The notes beneath the pieces were generated by a model. That model was not told where the DNA came from, did not search any database, and saw only the letters and a list, made by a program, of their open reading frames with translations. From contig JAFQZS010000018.1 of assembly GCA_017405765.1 (NCBI GenBank), forward strand, positions 1 through 64,000: 64,000 bases of DNA, in the 5' to 3' direction. Both the position numbers and the translations under genes were made by a program. This document shows positions 23,517 to 31,994 of this stretch, one piece after another; positions within the stretch are counted from its first letter, which is position 1; each line of letters starts with the position of its first letter. The DNA is from Clostridia bacterium. GTDB lineage: Bacteria > Bacillota > Clostridia > Oscillospirales > RGIG577.

Positions 23517-23990
23517 CTATCCCCCGCTTCTTAAATATACATATGACGTCTCACGTCTGCCGTCAGCATCTGTATAATCTATACCGATCATTCTGCCGTC
23601 CTGAGTGACAGTCAGATCCTGCGCCTCGATTATCTGTTGTCCGTCGTCAGGCCCAAGTCCGCTGTCCTTCACACAAAACAGCTCCATAAGCCAGCCGTTA
23701 TGCACATATATGATCGTCTCGCAAACCATTCCGTCAGAAAGCCTTTCCTGAAGAAACACGGCGTCCTCACCGCCAAAGCTGCCGGCCTTTACGGAGTCTG
23801 CCATGTCATAGCTGTGGATCTTCGCAGTGATATACGTTATCCCGAGCCTCTCATCGGCAGATCCATTCACCCTGTCCTGTACCTGACGGTAAACTCCCGC
23901 CCCCGTCGTAAGCGCCAAAAGCATCGCCACTCCGAACACACAGGCTACTATCAATGATGCGGCTATACCCGAGCCGCTTTTTGTCTTCAT
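23517..23990 (-). CDS. DUF4860-like pseudopilin-type protein
   Basis: The 157 residues show one N-terminal membrane helix (about 9-31, IAASLIVACVFGVAMLLAL). The soluble domain, with ITYITAKIHSYDMADSV, VFLQERLSDGMVCETIIYVHNG and LFCVKDSGL, matches the DUF4860 pattern seen in clostridial pilus-like clusters. Function unknown; probably an exported minor component of the assembly. Its start overlaps the previous gene's stop by 4 bases. Confidence 0.72.
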   Translation of the reverse strand: MKTKSGSGIAASLIVACVFGVAMLLALTTGAGVYRQVQDRVNGSADERLGITYITAKIHSYDMADSVKAGSFGGEDAVFLQERLSDGMVCETIIYVHNGWLMELFCVKDSGLGPDDGQQIIEAQDLTVTQDGRMIGIDYTDADGRRETSYVYLRSGG

Positions 23991-24310
23991 GACGGCCGCC
24001 GGACAACTGTTATCTCCGGCATTATATTAGATGCAAATATTTCATAGTACACTATATATTTCTCCTCATCAACGGCTATCCCGCTTGCGCTTTTTAAAGC
24101 ATCATATGTCGCGGGATAAGCGCCTTCTACGGCATAACAGCTCACCGCAGCGCGCCTAACGGCCAACTCCGCCTGCCTAAGTCCGTCACGCTCCGACGCC
24201 TCGGCTGCCTGCTGTACGCCCGACATTGCCCAAAGCGCAACAACGACAAACAGCGCCATGCTGAGGGCAAACGGTACCCATGCCCACCGTTTTCGATACT
24301 TTCTTTTCAT
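23987..24310 (-). CDS. Pilin-like protein (107 residues)
   Basis: A strongly basic start (MKRKYRKRWAW) precedes one membrane helix (about 12-30) and a short soluble segment. That segment contains RRAAVSCYAVEGAYPATYDAL, which resembles the alphaC/beta region of pseudopilins where a 'YP..LD.L' pattern is common. No class III cleavage site is evident. It sits between pilC and the DUF4860 gene with minimal spacing (3 bases, then a 4-base overlap). Confidence 0.68.
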   Translation of the reverse strand: MKRKYRKRWAWVPFALSMALFVVVALWAMSGVQQAAEASERDGLRQAELAVRRAAVSCYAVEGAYPATYDALKSASGIAVDEEKYIVYYEIFASNIMPEITVVRRPS

Positions 24311-24313
24311 CGC

Positions 24314-25363
24314 TTATCCAACCCCCGACAGAAGTCCCATCATAGGCAGCATTACGCTTAAGAGTATCACACCGGCCAAAACGCTTGTAATAACGACGAT
24401 AGCCGGTTCCACCGTGCCTACCGCACGGTCTATGCGTCTTAAGCTTTCCTCCTCCTGACGGGCAGCCAAATTCTCAAGCGTCTCAGGCAGCGAACCCGTG
24501 CGCTCGGCAAGCTTTAAAAGGCTGCAATCGCGTTTAGAGAAAAGACCGCTCTTTGCCAGCGCGTCGGCAGGGCTTTCCCCCGCCTCTATACTCTCCCTGC
24601 ACAGCGCGGTCTTTGCGTCTATCTCACGCGATCCTCCGCAAAGTTTCGCCGACATATCCACCGCTTCTTCCATATTCATACCGCTGGCAGTCGCCATAGC
24701 CATAGACGACGCGAATCGGGAAGTCGCCATCTGGCCCATAATGCCGCGCCCGCCGAAACGAAGTGTAAACCATGATGAAAAACCGCTTCTCAGCTTCGGT
24801 ACAAGCCTTATTACAAGCGCTATGATCACAATGACAACAAGCGCTATGGCAATGCCCGTCCCGGTTTTGGCCAATACTGCGCCCGCATTCATCATGCTCG
24901 AAGCCACGGCGCCCATTCTCACGCCGAGCTGTGCGAAAACGCGGTCAAATACCGGCAGCACCTGTGTGATCAAAAGCACGACCACCGCGATCATTACCAC
25001 AAGCAGCACCACCGGTACGGTGATGGCGCTGCGGATATCCGACTTTAAGCGGATCTTTCTGACATAATGGCGTTCAAGCGCCAAAAGCGTCTCCTCAAGT
25101 CTTCCGGTGTTCTCCGCAAGCGCGATCATATCCGTCATATACTGCGGAAATACTTTGGAACTGCGCAGCGCCTCCGCCAACGTCAGACCTTCATTTATAT
25201 GGTCGATAAGCACGTCAAGCCAGCGCGACACCTGCGGATCATCCTCGTCCTCACGAAGGAGAGCGATGCCGTCGGCGGGAGTTATTCCCGCACGATACAG
25301 CTGATAAAGCTCCTGACAGAATACCGGAAGGTACCTCTCCGGAACGGTTTCACTTTTACTCAT
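24314..25363 (-). CDS. PilC/GspF-type inner membrane platform protein
   Basis: The 349-residue platform protein has two repeated T2SSF domains: residues 10-130 (FCQELYQLYRAGITPADGIA) and about 210-330 (FASSMAMATASGMNMEEAV, SLLKLAERTGSLPETLENLA). Membrane segments lie near 120-145, 165-190 and 325-348. PilC couples the ATPase to the growing or shrinking pilus. ATG 25363 has GAGGGG 7 bases upstream and follows the transglutaminase-like gene by 15 bases, so all are probably one transcript. Confidence 0.9.
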   Translation of the reverse strand: MSKSETVPERYLPVFCQELYQLYRAGITPADGIALLREDEDDPQVSRWLDVLIDHINEGLTLAEALRSSKVFPQYMTDMIALAENTGRLEETLLALERHYVRKIRLKSDIRSAITVPVVLLVVMIAVVVLLITQVLPVFDRVFAQLGVRMGAVASSMMNAGAVLAKTGTGIAIALVVIVIIALVIRLVPKLRSGFSSWFTLRFGGRGIMGQMATSRFASSMAMATASGMNMEEAVDMSAKLCGGSREIDAKTALCRESIEAGESPADALAKSGLFSKRDCSLLKLAERTGSLPETLENLAARQEEESLRRIDRAVGTVEPAIVVITSVLAGVILLSVMLPMMGLLSGVG

Positions 25364-25378
25364 CTGCTAACCCCTCAC

Positions 25379-26422
25379 TCAGTACAGATACTTTGCCGTA
25401 TAATTCTCTCCGTTGCCGATATATTCCAATACGCTTTCGCTGTTGTTGCTGCTGGAGGCAAAGGTGGGATCCATAAGCTTCCACTCGGTGCCGTTGAAGT
25501 ATATCTTGCCCTCTACCCAGCCGTCGGTCTCGCTCCAAACGCTTATCCATGCGTGATATGCGCCGTCCGTATAACCTAAAACGAGCTTAACGGGCACTCC
25601 CTGCGAACGGAGCATCGCCGCCATAAGAGACGCATAATCAAAGCAAATGCCCTTTCCCGTTCTCAGCGTTTCGTCAATATCGGGCAGATAGCCGCTCTTT
25701 ACGCTCTGCGCCTTCGCCTTATCATATGTAACATGTCCTACAACGAAGTTATAAACGCTCTCCACCTTTGCCAGATTGTTGCCGGCTCCGGCGCAAAGCT
25801 CTTTCGCTTTCTTTACAGCCTCGCTGTTCTCGGAGTAATATACATACTGATTAGGTCTGATAAAGGGAGCGAACTGATCCTTAAGCGTCGCAGAGAATGT
25901 TACTGAAAGTATCGTCACGTATTTCGTTCCCGAAGTGTTCTTATAAACGCCTACCGTATACGATCCGTTTCCGTCCGACAGGGGGAACGCCTCGTATGCT
26001 CCGTCGGTGCGCAGATTATACTGGTATGTAGTCCCGCTCGGGCCCGCAACGAGCACCTTTACGCCGCTCGAAGCATCGGCAAGCCATGACGCCATAATAT
26101 ATCCGTCGCTCGTATTTGAATAATCAATAACGGCAGATTCGTTGCTCTTCACATCCGTTCCGGGCGCAGTCGTCGTAAGCACCATGCCTAAATTGGGAGC
26201 GTCCGCAAGCGGAACAGCCTCGTCAAGAAGGGCGCCAAGCTCCACCTCCGGTCCTTCCTCGGACATTTCGTCCAAATCTGCCGCGTCGGCGCCGCTTTCG
26301 GTCTTAGTGTCGGACGCCTCATTTCCCGAAGCATCCTCTCCCGCGCCGTCAGAGGCGCATCCTGCGAACAGGGCTAAGATAAGCATTGCCGCAAGCAGCA
26401 TGCAAAGTAGTTTCTTCTTCAT
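25379..26422 (-). CDS. Transglutaminase-like lipoprotein heading the pilus-like operon
   Basis: The 347-residue exported lipoprotein has signal peptide MKKKLLCMLLAAMLILALFAGC with a lipobox cysteine near 22, then an acidic low-complexity linker (residues 25-75). A beta-sandwich-like middle and a transglutaminase-core domain follow. The catalytic cysteine is in GKGICFDYASLMAAML and the histidine in YHAWISVW, followed by a later aspartate (KLMDPTFAS). Such proteins act as cysteine proteases or cross-linkers on the cell surface. The 15-base spacing to pilC suggests a role in pilus-like assembly or anchoring, which is inference. GGAGGG lies upstream of ATG 26422. Confidence 0.82.
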   Translation of the reverse strand: MKKKLLCMLLAAMLILALFAGCASDGAGEDASGNEASDTKTESGADAADLDEMSEEGPEVELGALLDEAVPLADAPNLGMVLTTTAPGTDVKSNESAVIDYSNTSDGYIMASWLADASSGVKVLVAGPSGTTYQYNLRTDGAYEAFPLSDGNGSYTVGVYKNTSGTKYVTILSVTFSATLKDQFAPFIRPNQYVYYSENSEAVKKAKELCAGAGNNLAKVESVYNFVVGHVTYDKAKAQSVKSGYLPDIDETLRTGKGICFDYASLMAAMLRSQGVPVKLVLGYTDGAYHAWISVWSETDGWVEGKIYFNGTEWKLMDPTFASSSNNSESVLEYIGNGENYTAKYLY

Positions 26423-26959
26423 AGTATCCCTCCGTATCTACTCTTTTTTATTTATAACTTAAGGGGGAACGTCTTAATAAATCACACTCAAAATGTTATC
26501 ATCTTTCAGCGGATTTGTAAAGACGTCATATAAGCAAAAGAGTCTGATGCCGTAAACCGGTATGAGACTCAACGCGCGTTTTTTACGTTTGCGCCGATCC
26601 TGCAGGGGTCTTATTTGTTATGTCGTATTACGACTACCATTAGTTCCCTTATGCCGCCTTAAAAAGGCGAATTTTATTTATCTTCCGCTTGGCGTATTTT
26701 TAGGGACGATCTAAGATCACAAAAGCGGGCGAGGCGTCGTATCTACAGTTATGAAAGCCTTTGTTTTCAAAAAAAATATCGCTTTTAATCAAGAGATAAG
26801 GTTACCCCCGTCGGAAAGGCAGCAAAATGTCTTTACGCCTCGCTTCAAAAGTTTACATGCGCTTTTTACCAAAAAAGCGAGTCTTCGCCTACTCGCATAA
26901 ACGCTCCCGCACAAAGCATACTATAACAATACAACATAAACTAAGGCGGTTTACGAAAT
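26423..26959. other. 537-base gap with several RNA-like hairpins
   Basis: I find no protein gene here. It holds an extended hairpin 26540-26570 (GAGTCT/AGACTC with CCG/CGG inside, followed on the minus strand by TTTTGCTT), a GCCTT/AAGGC hairpin near 26655-26668 followed by ATTTTATTT, a stretch similar to the 374-469 palindrome near 26683-26706, and hairpins at 26861-26879 and 26877-26896. Known riboswitch consensus motifs are not recognisable. An unannotated structured RNA or leader is possible. Confidence 0.35.
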
Positions 26960-27106
26960 ATGACTACCCCCAAAGACGAGATATTCCCCTCTGACGTATG
27001 TCCCTCCAAAGAAAAAACTCCCCGCGTTCTGAAAAGCGGCGAGCACGATATGCATTCGCGCACGGCTGACCCCAATGATGTTAAAAAAGATTTGAAAAAT
27101 TCATAA
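26960..27106 (+). CDS. Possible small hypothetical protein (48 residues)
   Basis: An ATG frame with a weak ribosome site (AAGGCGG, 9 bases upstream) encodes a hydrophilic peptide starting MTTPKDEIFPSDVCPSKEK and ending NDVKKDLKNS. It resembles no family I know. It ends just before the ctsR promoter. Like the 50-residue product at 20679, it is short, charged and unstructured-looking, but I see no sequence similarity between them. Confidence 0.3.
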   Translation: MTTPKDEIFPSDVCPSKEKTPRVLKSGEHDMHSRTADPNDVKKDLKNS

Positions 27107-27114
27107 ATTGTACA

Positions 27115-27176
27115 TTGATTTTCTTATGATGCGGATGTATCATATAATCTAAAGTCAAGAACAGTCAAAGTCAAAA
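27115..27176 (+). promoter_or_regulatory. ctsR promoter with CtsR operator
   Basis: The operator consists of direct heptads AGTCAAG (27153-27159) and AGTCAAA (27163-27169), separated by three bases, then GTCAAAA (27170-27176). The known CtsR site is tandem RGTCAAA heptads with a 3-base spacer. It follows a promoter: TTGATT (27115-27120) with TATCAT 17 bases on, or TATAAT (27143-27148). Binding over the transcription start would autorepress ctsR-mcsA-mcsB-clpC. Confidence 0.85.
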
Positions 27177-27202
27177 AAACATTGCGACCGGAGGCGAATA
27201 TT

Positions 27203-27649
27203 TTGAAACTGTCCGATATTATCGCGGAATTTATCAGCGAAAGCCTGTCGGAAAGCGGCGAATGCGAGATCGGCCGAAACGAGCTTGCTATGAAATTCGG
27301 ATGCGCGCCTTCGCAGATAACATACGTCATAACAACGCGCTTCTCGCCCAATCAGGGCTATATAGTAACGAGCAGGCGCGGCGGCGGCGGATACATCCGT
27401 ATCGCCCGTATGTGCTGTGACAGGCGGCAGACTATAATGCATATAGTAAACTCCATAGAGGGCGATATGGATCAGAATACCGCAAATATTTTTTTAAAAA
27501 ATATGACGGGATACGACTATATGACTAAAGAAGAGGCAAAAATGATAAGCGCGGCCATATCAGAAAGCTCGCTTAAAAACGTACCTGCCGAAACGCGCGC
27601 CTTTGTTCGCGCAGACATATTTAAAAACATGCTTATAAGCTTACTTTAA
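27203..27649 (+). CDS. ctsR: Heat-shock repressor CtsR
   Basis: CtsR represses clp genes in Firmicutes until heat or McsB relieves it. The 148 residues show the winged helix-turn-helix (SDIIAEFISESL, GRNELAMKFGCAPSQITYVI, FSPNQGYIVTSRRGGGGYI with the glycine-rich wing). The C-terminal dimer and McsB-sensing half includes TGYDYMTKEEAKMISAAI. The start is TTG 27203, with GGAGG 8 bases upstream. An earlier in-frame TTG at 27182 precedes that ribosome site and has no homology. First gene of a four-gene operon. Confidence 0.95.
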   Translation: MKLSDIIAEFISESLSESGECEIGRNELAMKFGCAPSQITYVITTRFSPNQGYIVTSRRGGGGYIRIARMCCDRRQTIMHIVNSIEGDMDQNTANIFLKNMTGYDYMTKEEAKMISAAISESSLKNVPAETRAFVRADIFKNMLISLL

Positions 27650-27669
27650 AATCACAGGAGGTTAGTGTT

Positions 27670-28203
27670 ATGCTTTGCGAATACTGCAATTTGAAACCGG
27701 CAACGGTGATACTTAAACAGAATATTGACGGAGAGATGAAAACTGTTCACATCTGCCGCGACTGCGCGCAGGCTTTGGGCGTTACTCTCGATAAAATAAA
27801 CGTCGGCGAAGTTATGAACGATATGGACAGCTTTTTTGCATCCATGTTCGGAAAAAAGAGCTCCTCGCAGTCAAAGCCGGGAACGATAGCCTGCGACTTC
27901 TGCGGAATGACGCTTACGGAACTCCAAAAAACAGGCAAGGCCGGCTGCGCAAACTGCTATAACGTCTTTGCGGACGTTATGGATAACGCGATACGCCGCA
28001 TACACGCCGCCTCAACACATTGCGGCAAGGTGCCCGCAAGCGTCGACGGACAGATGAGCGTGACAAGAAAGATAGAAGAATTAAAAGCAAAGCTCAACGT
28101 AGCCGTACAGAACGAAGAATATGAGCTTGCGGCTACCATACGCGACGAAATAAAAGCGCTGCAGGCGAAAGGAGAGGAAAAAAATGAGCAGAAACTGGTA
28201 TAA
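27670..28203 (+). CDS. mcsA: McsA, zinc-binding activator of the arginine kinase
   Basis: The 177-residue protein has four CxxC motifs: CEYC at 3, CRDC near 32, CDFC near 77 and CANC near 98. They form two zinc modules. A C-terminal UVR helix pair (IEELKAKLNVAVQNEEYELAATI) ends the protein. McsA activates McsB and targets it to substrates. The 3' end overlaps the mcsB start by 20 bases. GGAGG precedes the ATG. Confidence 0.95.
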   Translation: MLCEYCNLKPATVILKQNIDGEMKTVHICRDCAQALGVTLDKINVGEVMNDMDSFFASMFGKKSSSQSKPGTIACDFCGMTLTELQKTGKAGCANCYNVFADVMDNAIRRIHAASTHCGKVPASVDGQMSVTRKIEELKAKLNVAVQNEEYELAATIRDEIKALQAKGEEKNEQKLV

Positions 28204-29227
28204 ATCAACGGGCGATTGTTCCGATATCGTTATCTCCACGCGCGTCCGCCTTGCCAGAAACCTCTCGCACTATCCCTTCCCCGGCCGTATGGACGACGCC
28301 ATGCAGGACGCCATGCTCTCCGAAATAAAGGCCGTAATGGAGAAGGAGACTGGCGTATTTGGCAGCGATTATACCTTTATAGATATGACGCAGCTTTCCG
28401 ACAACGAGCGTCTTGCCATGACGGAGCAGCATCTTATAAGCACAGAATTTGAAACTTCGCCCGCAAAGCGCGCTCTCATAGTAAACGGCGACCAGACGGT
28501 AAGCATAATGATAAACGAGGAGGATCATGTGCGCATACAGTGCATAATGAGCGGCCTTGCGATAGCCGAATGCTACGATCTTGCAAGCAAAATAGACGAC
28601 TGTCTCGACCGCGCGCTCGGCTTTGCCTTCTCCAATCAATACGGATATCTTACAAAATGCCCCACTAACGTGGGCACCGGCATGAGAGTGTCCGTTATGA
28701 TGAACTTAACGGCCCTGTTTTTAAGCGGCAAGATGTCTTCGACGGTCCAGTCGCTTTCAAAGCTCGGCCTTACCGTACGCGGCATGTACGGCGAGGGCTC
28801 TCTCCCCTACGGAAACCTTTATCAGATATCTAATCAGGTGACCTTAGGCCTTTCTGAGCACGAGATACTTGAAAAGCTCTACACGATAGCGCGCCAGATC
28901 GTAGAAAACGAGCGCAACACCCGCCGCGAGCGCGTTGGAAGGCGCCGCGACCAGATCGAGGATTACTGCTACCGCAGTCTCGGCATGATGAAGGCGGCAA
29001 GAATAATGACCTCGATGGAAACGATAAACCTGTTGAACGGCGTGCGCTACGGCGTATCGACGGGGCTTCTGCCCGACATCGATTTCGCACTTTTGAACGA
29101 GATAATGGTGTGCACCCAAAAGGCAAATCTCATGATGCAATACGAAAATGAGAATATGAGCGAGGAGGAGCGCGACGCCGTGCGCGCAGAATATATCCGC
29201 GCAAAGCTTGCGGGCGTTGAAATATAA
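28184..29227 (+). CDS. mcsB: Protein-arginine kinase McsB
   Basis: The 347-residue kinase of the phosphagen-kinase fold phosphorylates arginines on CtsR and on proteins marked for ClpCP degradation. Visible motifs are STRVRLARNLSHYPFPGRM near residue 20, LTKCPTNVGTGMRVSVMMNL around 160 (nucleotide loop), RGMYGEGSLPYGNLYQISN near 195, and RRERVGRRRDQIEDYCYRS. All are expected for active McsB. Together with the YwlE-type phosphatase at 13832 it suggests a full phosphoarginine cycle. The ribosome site AAAGGAGAGG lies inside mcsA. Confidence 0.96.
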   Translation: MSRNWYKSTGDCSDIVISTRVRLARNLSHYPFPGRMDDAMQDAMLSEIKAVMEKETGVFGSDYTFIDMTQLSDNERLAMTEQHLISTEFETSPAKRALIVNGDQTVSIMINEEDHVRIQCIMSGLAIAECYDLASKIDDCLDRALGFAFSNQYGYLTKCPTNVGTGMRVSVMMNLTALFLSGKMSSTVQSLSKLGLTVRGMYGEGSLPYGNLYQISNQVTLGLSEHEILEKLYTIARQIVENERNTRRERVGRRRDQIEDYCYRSLGMMKAARIMTSMETINLLNGVRYGVSTGLLPDIDFALLNEIMVCTQKANLMMQYENENMSEEERDAVRAEYIRAKLAGVEI

Positions 29228-29271
29228 AACCTCGTCTCGGGAGCAACTTATATACAAAAGGAGGAATACTC

Positions 29272-31743
29272 ATGTCCATGTTTGAAAATAAATTTACCCA
29301 GCGCGCCGAAAACGCGATAAAGCGCGCGCATGAGGCGGCGGTACGTTTGGGAAACGACTATGTGGGAAGCGAGCATCTTTTGTTGGGGCTGCTTGAGGAA
29401 AAGGGCGGCATCGCATCGAGCGTGCTTGCCGCCGAGGGCATAACCGACGCTGAGATAATAGAACTCATAGGCACGGGCACGGCCGTCTCTCAAGACGGCG
29501 GCGCCGACCAGAACTCAAGCGAATCCGCTGCGCGCGGCCTTACTCCGCGCACAAAGCGCATAATCGAAGTAAGCTTCAATGAATCGAGAAAGCTCCAGCA
29601 CAATTACATCGGCACCGAGCATCTTTTAATGGCTCTCCTTCGCGAGACCGACTGCGTAGCATGCCGTCTCCTTATGGAATTCGGCGTAAATCCGCAAAAG
29701 ATGTACAACGATATAAAGAATCAGATAACGAATACCGCAACGGCCGGGGTATCGGCCTCTTTAGGCGGAGAAAAGAAGGGGCATGCCCATTCTCAAACGC
29801 CCACCTTAAATCAATACGGCCGCGATCTTACAGACCTTGCGCGCGACGGCAAGATAGACCCCATCATAGGCCGTGAAACAGAGATAGAGCGCCTTATGCA
29901 GATATTGTCGCGCCGCACGAAGAACAACCCCTGCCTCATAGGCGAGCCGGGCGTCGGAAAGACAGCCATAGCCGAAGGGCTTGCGCTTAAAATATTTTCG
30001 GGCGATATACCCGAGAATTTAAAGGACAAAAGGCTCATAAGCCTTGACATATCCTCGCTCGTTGCAGGCTCGAAATACCGCGGCGAATTTGAGGAGCGCC
30101 TTAAAAACATCGTGTCGGAGATAAAGAAGGCCGGAAACGTTATCCTCTTTATCGACGAGGTGCATACGCTTATCGGCGCAGGCGCTGCCGAGGGCGCGAT
30201 AGACGCGGCCAACATCTTGAAGCCCTCGCTTGCTAGGGGCGATTTCCAGCTTATAGGCGCAACGACGATAGACGAATACAGAAAGCACATAGAAAAGGAC
30301 GCCGCTCTTGAGCGACGCTTCCAGCCGATAACTGTAGCGGAACCCACCGTTGACGAAACGATACTCATTTTAAAAGGAATAAGAGACAAATACGAGGCGC
30401 ACCACAAGGTAACGATAACTGACGAAGCCATAGAAGCGGCGGCTACGCTTTCACACCGCTACATCGGCGACAGATTCCTGCCCGACAAGGCCATAGACCT
30501 TATCGACGAGGCGGCCTCTAAGATACGCCTAAAGACCTTCACCGCGCCGCCGGAGTTAAAGGAGCTTGAAAAGCAGATCCAAAGCATCTCGAAGGAGAAG
30601 GAATCGGCGATACGTGCGCAGGAATTTGAAAAAGCTGCTGCAATACGCGACGAAGAGGTCGCAATGAAGAAGAAGCTCGACGAAAAGCTGCGCGCATGGA
30701 GCAGCGCGTCACATTCGGCGCAGCTTGAAGTAACGCACGACCTTATCGAAGACATCGTAACGCAGTGGACGAATATCCCCGTAAAGAAGCTGGCAAGCCA
30801 GGAAGCGGAGCGCCTTTTAAATCTTGAAGAGGAACTTCACAAGCGCGTAGTAGGCCAGGACGAAGCCGTCCACGCGATAGCGAAGGCTATTCGCCGCGGC
30901 AGAGTTGGCCTTAAAGACCCCAAGCGTCCCACCGGCTCGTTTATCTTCTTAGGCCCCACGGGCGTAGGCAAGACGGAGCTTTCAAAAGCGCTCTCCGAGA
31001 TACTCTTCGGCACAGAAAACGCCATGATACGCATAGATATGTCGGAATATATGGAAAAGCATACGGTATCGCGTCTCGTCGGCTCGCCTCCCGGGTACGT
31101 AGGCTACGACGAGGGCGGCCAGCTTACCGAGAAGGTGCGCCGCATGCCCTACTGCGTGCTCTTATTCGACGAGATAGAGAAGGCGCATCCCGACGTGTTC
31201 AATATCCTTTTACAGATACTTGAGGACGGTATTTTAACGGACGCGCAGGGACGAAGAGTAGACTTTAAGAACGCGATAATCATTATGACCTCTAATGTCG
31301 GCGCAAAGAGCATAACCGACAAAAGGCGCCTGGGCTTTGAGCAGAGCGACAACAACGAGGAGGCCGATTATAAGAAGATAAAGTCGGCCGTTATGACGGA
31401 ATTAAAGCGCACGTTCAGACCTGAGTTCTTAAACCGCGTGGACGACATAATCGTATTCCATCAGCTCTCGCATGACGATATACGCCTCATCGCCTCGAAG
31501 ATGATCGATAATCTCATATCGCGTCTGTTGACGCTCCAGATAGGGCTCAAAGTCGATGACGACGTTATCTCCTACATCAGCGAAGCGGGCTTTGATAAGG
31601 TATACGGCGCAAGGCCGCTAAGACGCGCGATCCAGAATTATATGGAGGACGCGCTGGCCGAAAACCTGCTCTCGGGCGACATTGCCGCGGGCGACAACGT
31701 GACGGCAAAGATGAAAGACGGACAGATCATTTTTGCAAAATAA
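29272..31743 (+). CDS. clpC: AAA+ unfoldase ClpC
   Basis: The 823-residue ring ATPase feeds proteins to ClpP. An N-terminal double Clp repeat (about 1-150, which binds phosphoarginine in Bacillus) is followed by D1 with Walker A GEPGVGKT and Walker B VILFIDEVHTL. A shortened M domain with a UVR-like helix (AIRAQEFEKAAAIRDEE) follows, then D2 with Walker A GPTGVGKT and Walker B VLLFDEIEKAHPDVF. ClpP-contact loops are expected in D2. Last gene of the ctsR operon, 44 bases after mcsB, with AAAGGAGG before ATG 29272. Confidence 0.96.
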   Translation: MSMFENKFTQRAENAIKRAHEAAVRLGNDYVGSEHLLLGLLEEKGGIASSVLAAEGITDAEIIELIGTGTAVSQDGGADQNSSESAARGLTPRTKRIIEVSFNESRKLQHNYIGTEHLLMALLRETDCVACRLLMEFGVNPQKMYNDIKNQITNTATAGVSASLGGEKKGHAHSQTPTLNQYGRDLTDLARDGKIDPIIGRETEIERLMQILSRRTKNNPCLIGEPGVGKTAIAEGLALKIFSGDIPENLKDKRLISLDISSLVAGSKYRGEFEERLKNIVSEIKKAGNVILFIDEVHTLIGAGAAEGAIDAANILKPSLARGDFQLIGATTIDEYRKHIEKDAALERRFQPITVAEPTVDETILILKGIRDKYEAHHKVTITDEAIEAAATLSHRYIGDRFLPDKAIDLIDEAASKIRLKTFTAPPELKELEKQIQSISKEKESAIRAQEFEKAAAIRDEEVAMKKKLDEKLRAWSSASHSAQLEVTHDLIEDIVTQWTNIPVKKLASQEAERLLNLEEELHKRVVGQDEAVHAIAKAIRRGRVGLKDPKRPTGSFIFLGPTGVGKTELSKALSEILFGTENAMIRIDMSEYMEKHTVSRLVGSPPGYVGYDEGGQLTEKVRRMPYCVLLFDEIEKAHPDVFNILLQILEDGILTDAQGRRVDFKNAIIIMTSNVGAKSITDKRRLGFEQSDNNEEADYKKIKSAVMTELKRTFRPEFLNRVDDIIVFHQLSHDDIRLIASKMIDNLISRLLTLQIGLKVDDDVISYISEAGFDKVYGARPLRRAIQNYMEDALAENLLSGDIAAGDNVTAKMKDGQIIFAK

Positions 31744-31805
31744 AATAATTTAACGAAGACAACGGGAATGCGGCAAAACAGCCTCTTTTAAAAAACGCAT
31801 AAAAG

Positions 31806-31850
31806 AAAGACGCTTTCACGGGAATATACATCCCTTTGAAAGCGTCTTTT
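31806..31850 (+). terminator. Terminator of the ctsR-clpC operon
   Basis: AAAGACGCTTTCA (31806-31818) pairs with TGAAAGCGTCTTT (31837-31849). The stem ends in a T run on the plus strand (TTTTCATTTGTTTTT). The remaining gap to 31994 has no gene. Confidence 0.88.
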
Positions 31851-31994
31851 CATTTGTTTTTAAGCGAAATGTTTGTGCTGTTTGCCATCGGATCTATATT
31901 TTCGCCTCATCCGTCTTTTAATTATATGCTAAGCCTAATCGCCGCGTCCCCTCGCACCCGGGCGCTGCCCCCCGGTAAAAAGGCATGGCATTTT

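Noticed and set aside
26785-26830. Possible riboswitch (sequence AATCAAGAGATAAGG with a GTTACC segment)
   Set aside because: It superficially recalls SAM or c-di-GMP riboswitch pieces, but the other conserved segments and a suitable downstream gene are missing.
31955-31982. GC-rich ACCCGGG...CCCGGT hairpin as rsgI terminator
   Set aside because: The pairing is irregular and no T run follows on the minus strand, so I could not support a terminator call.
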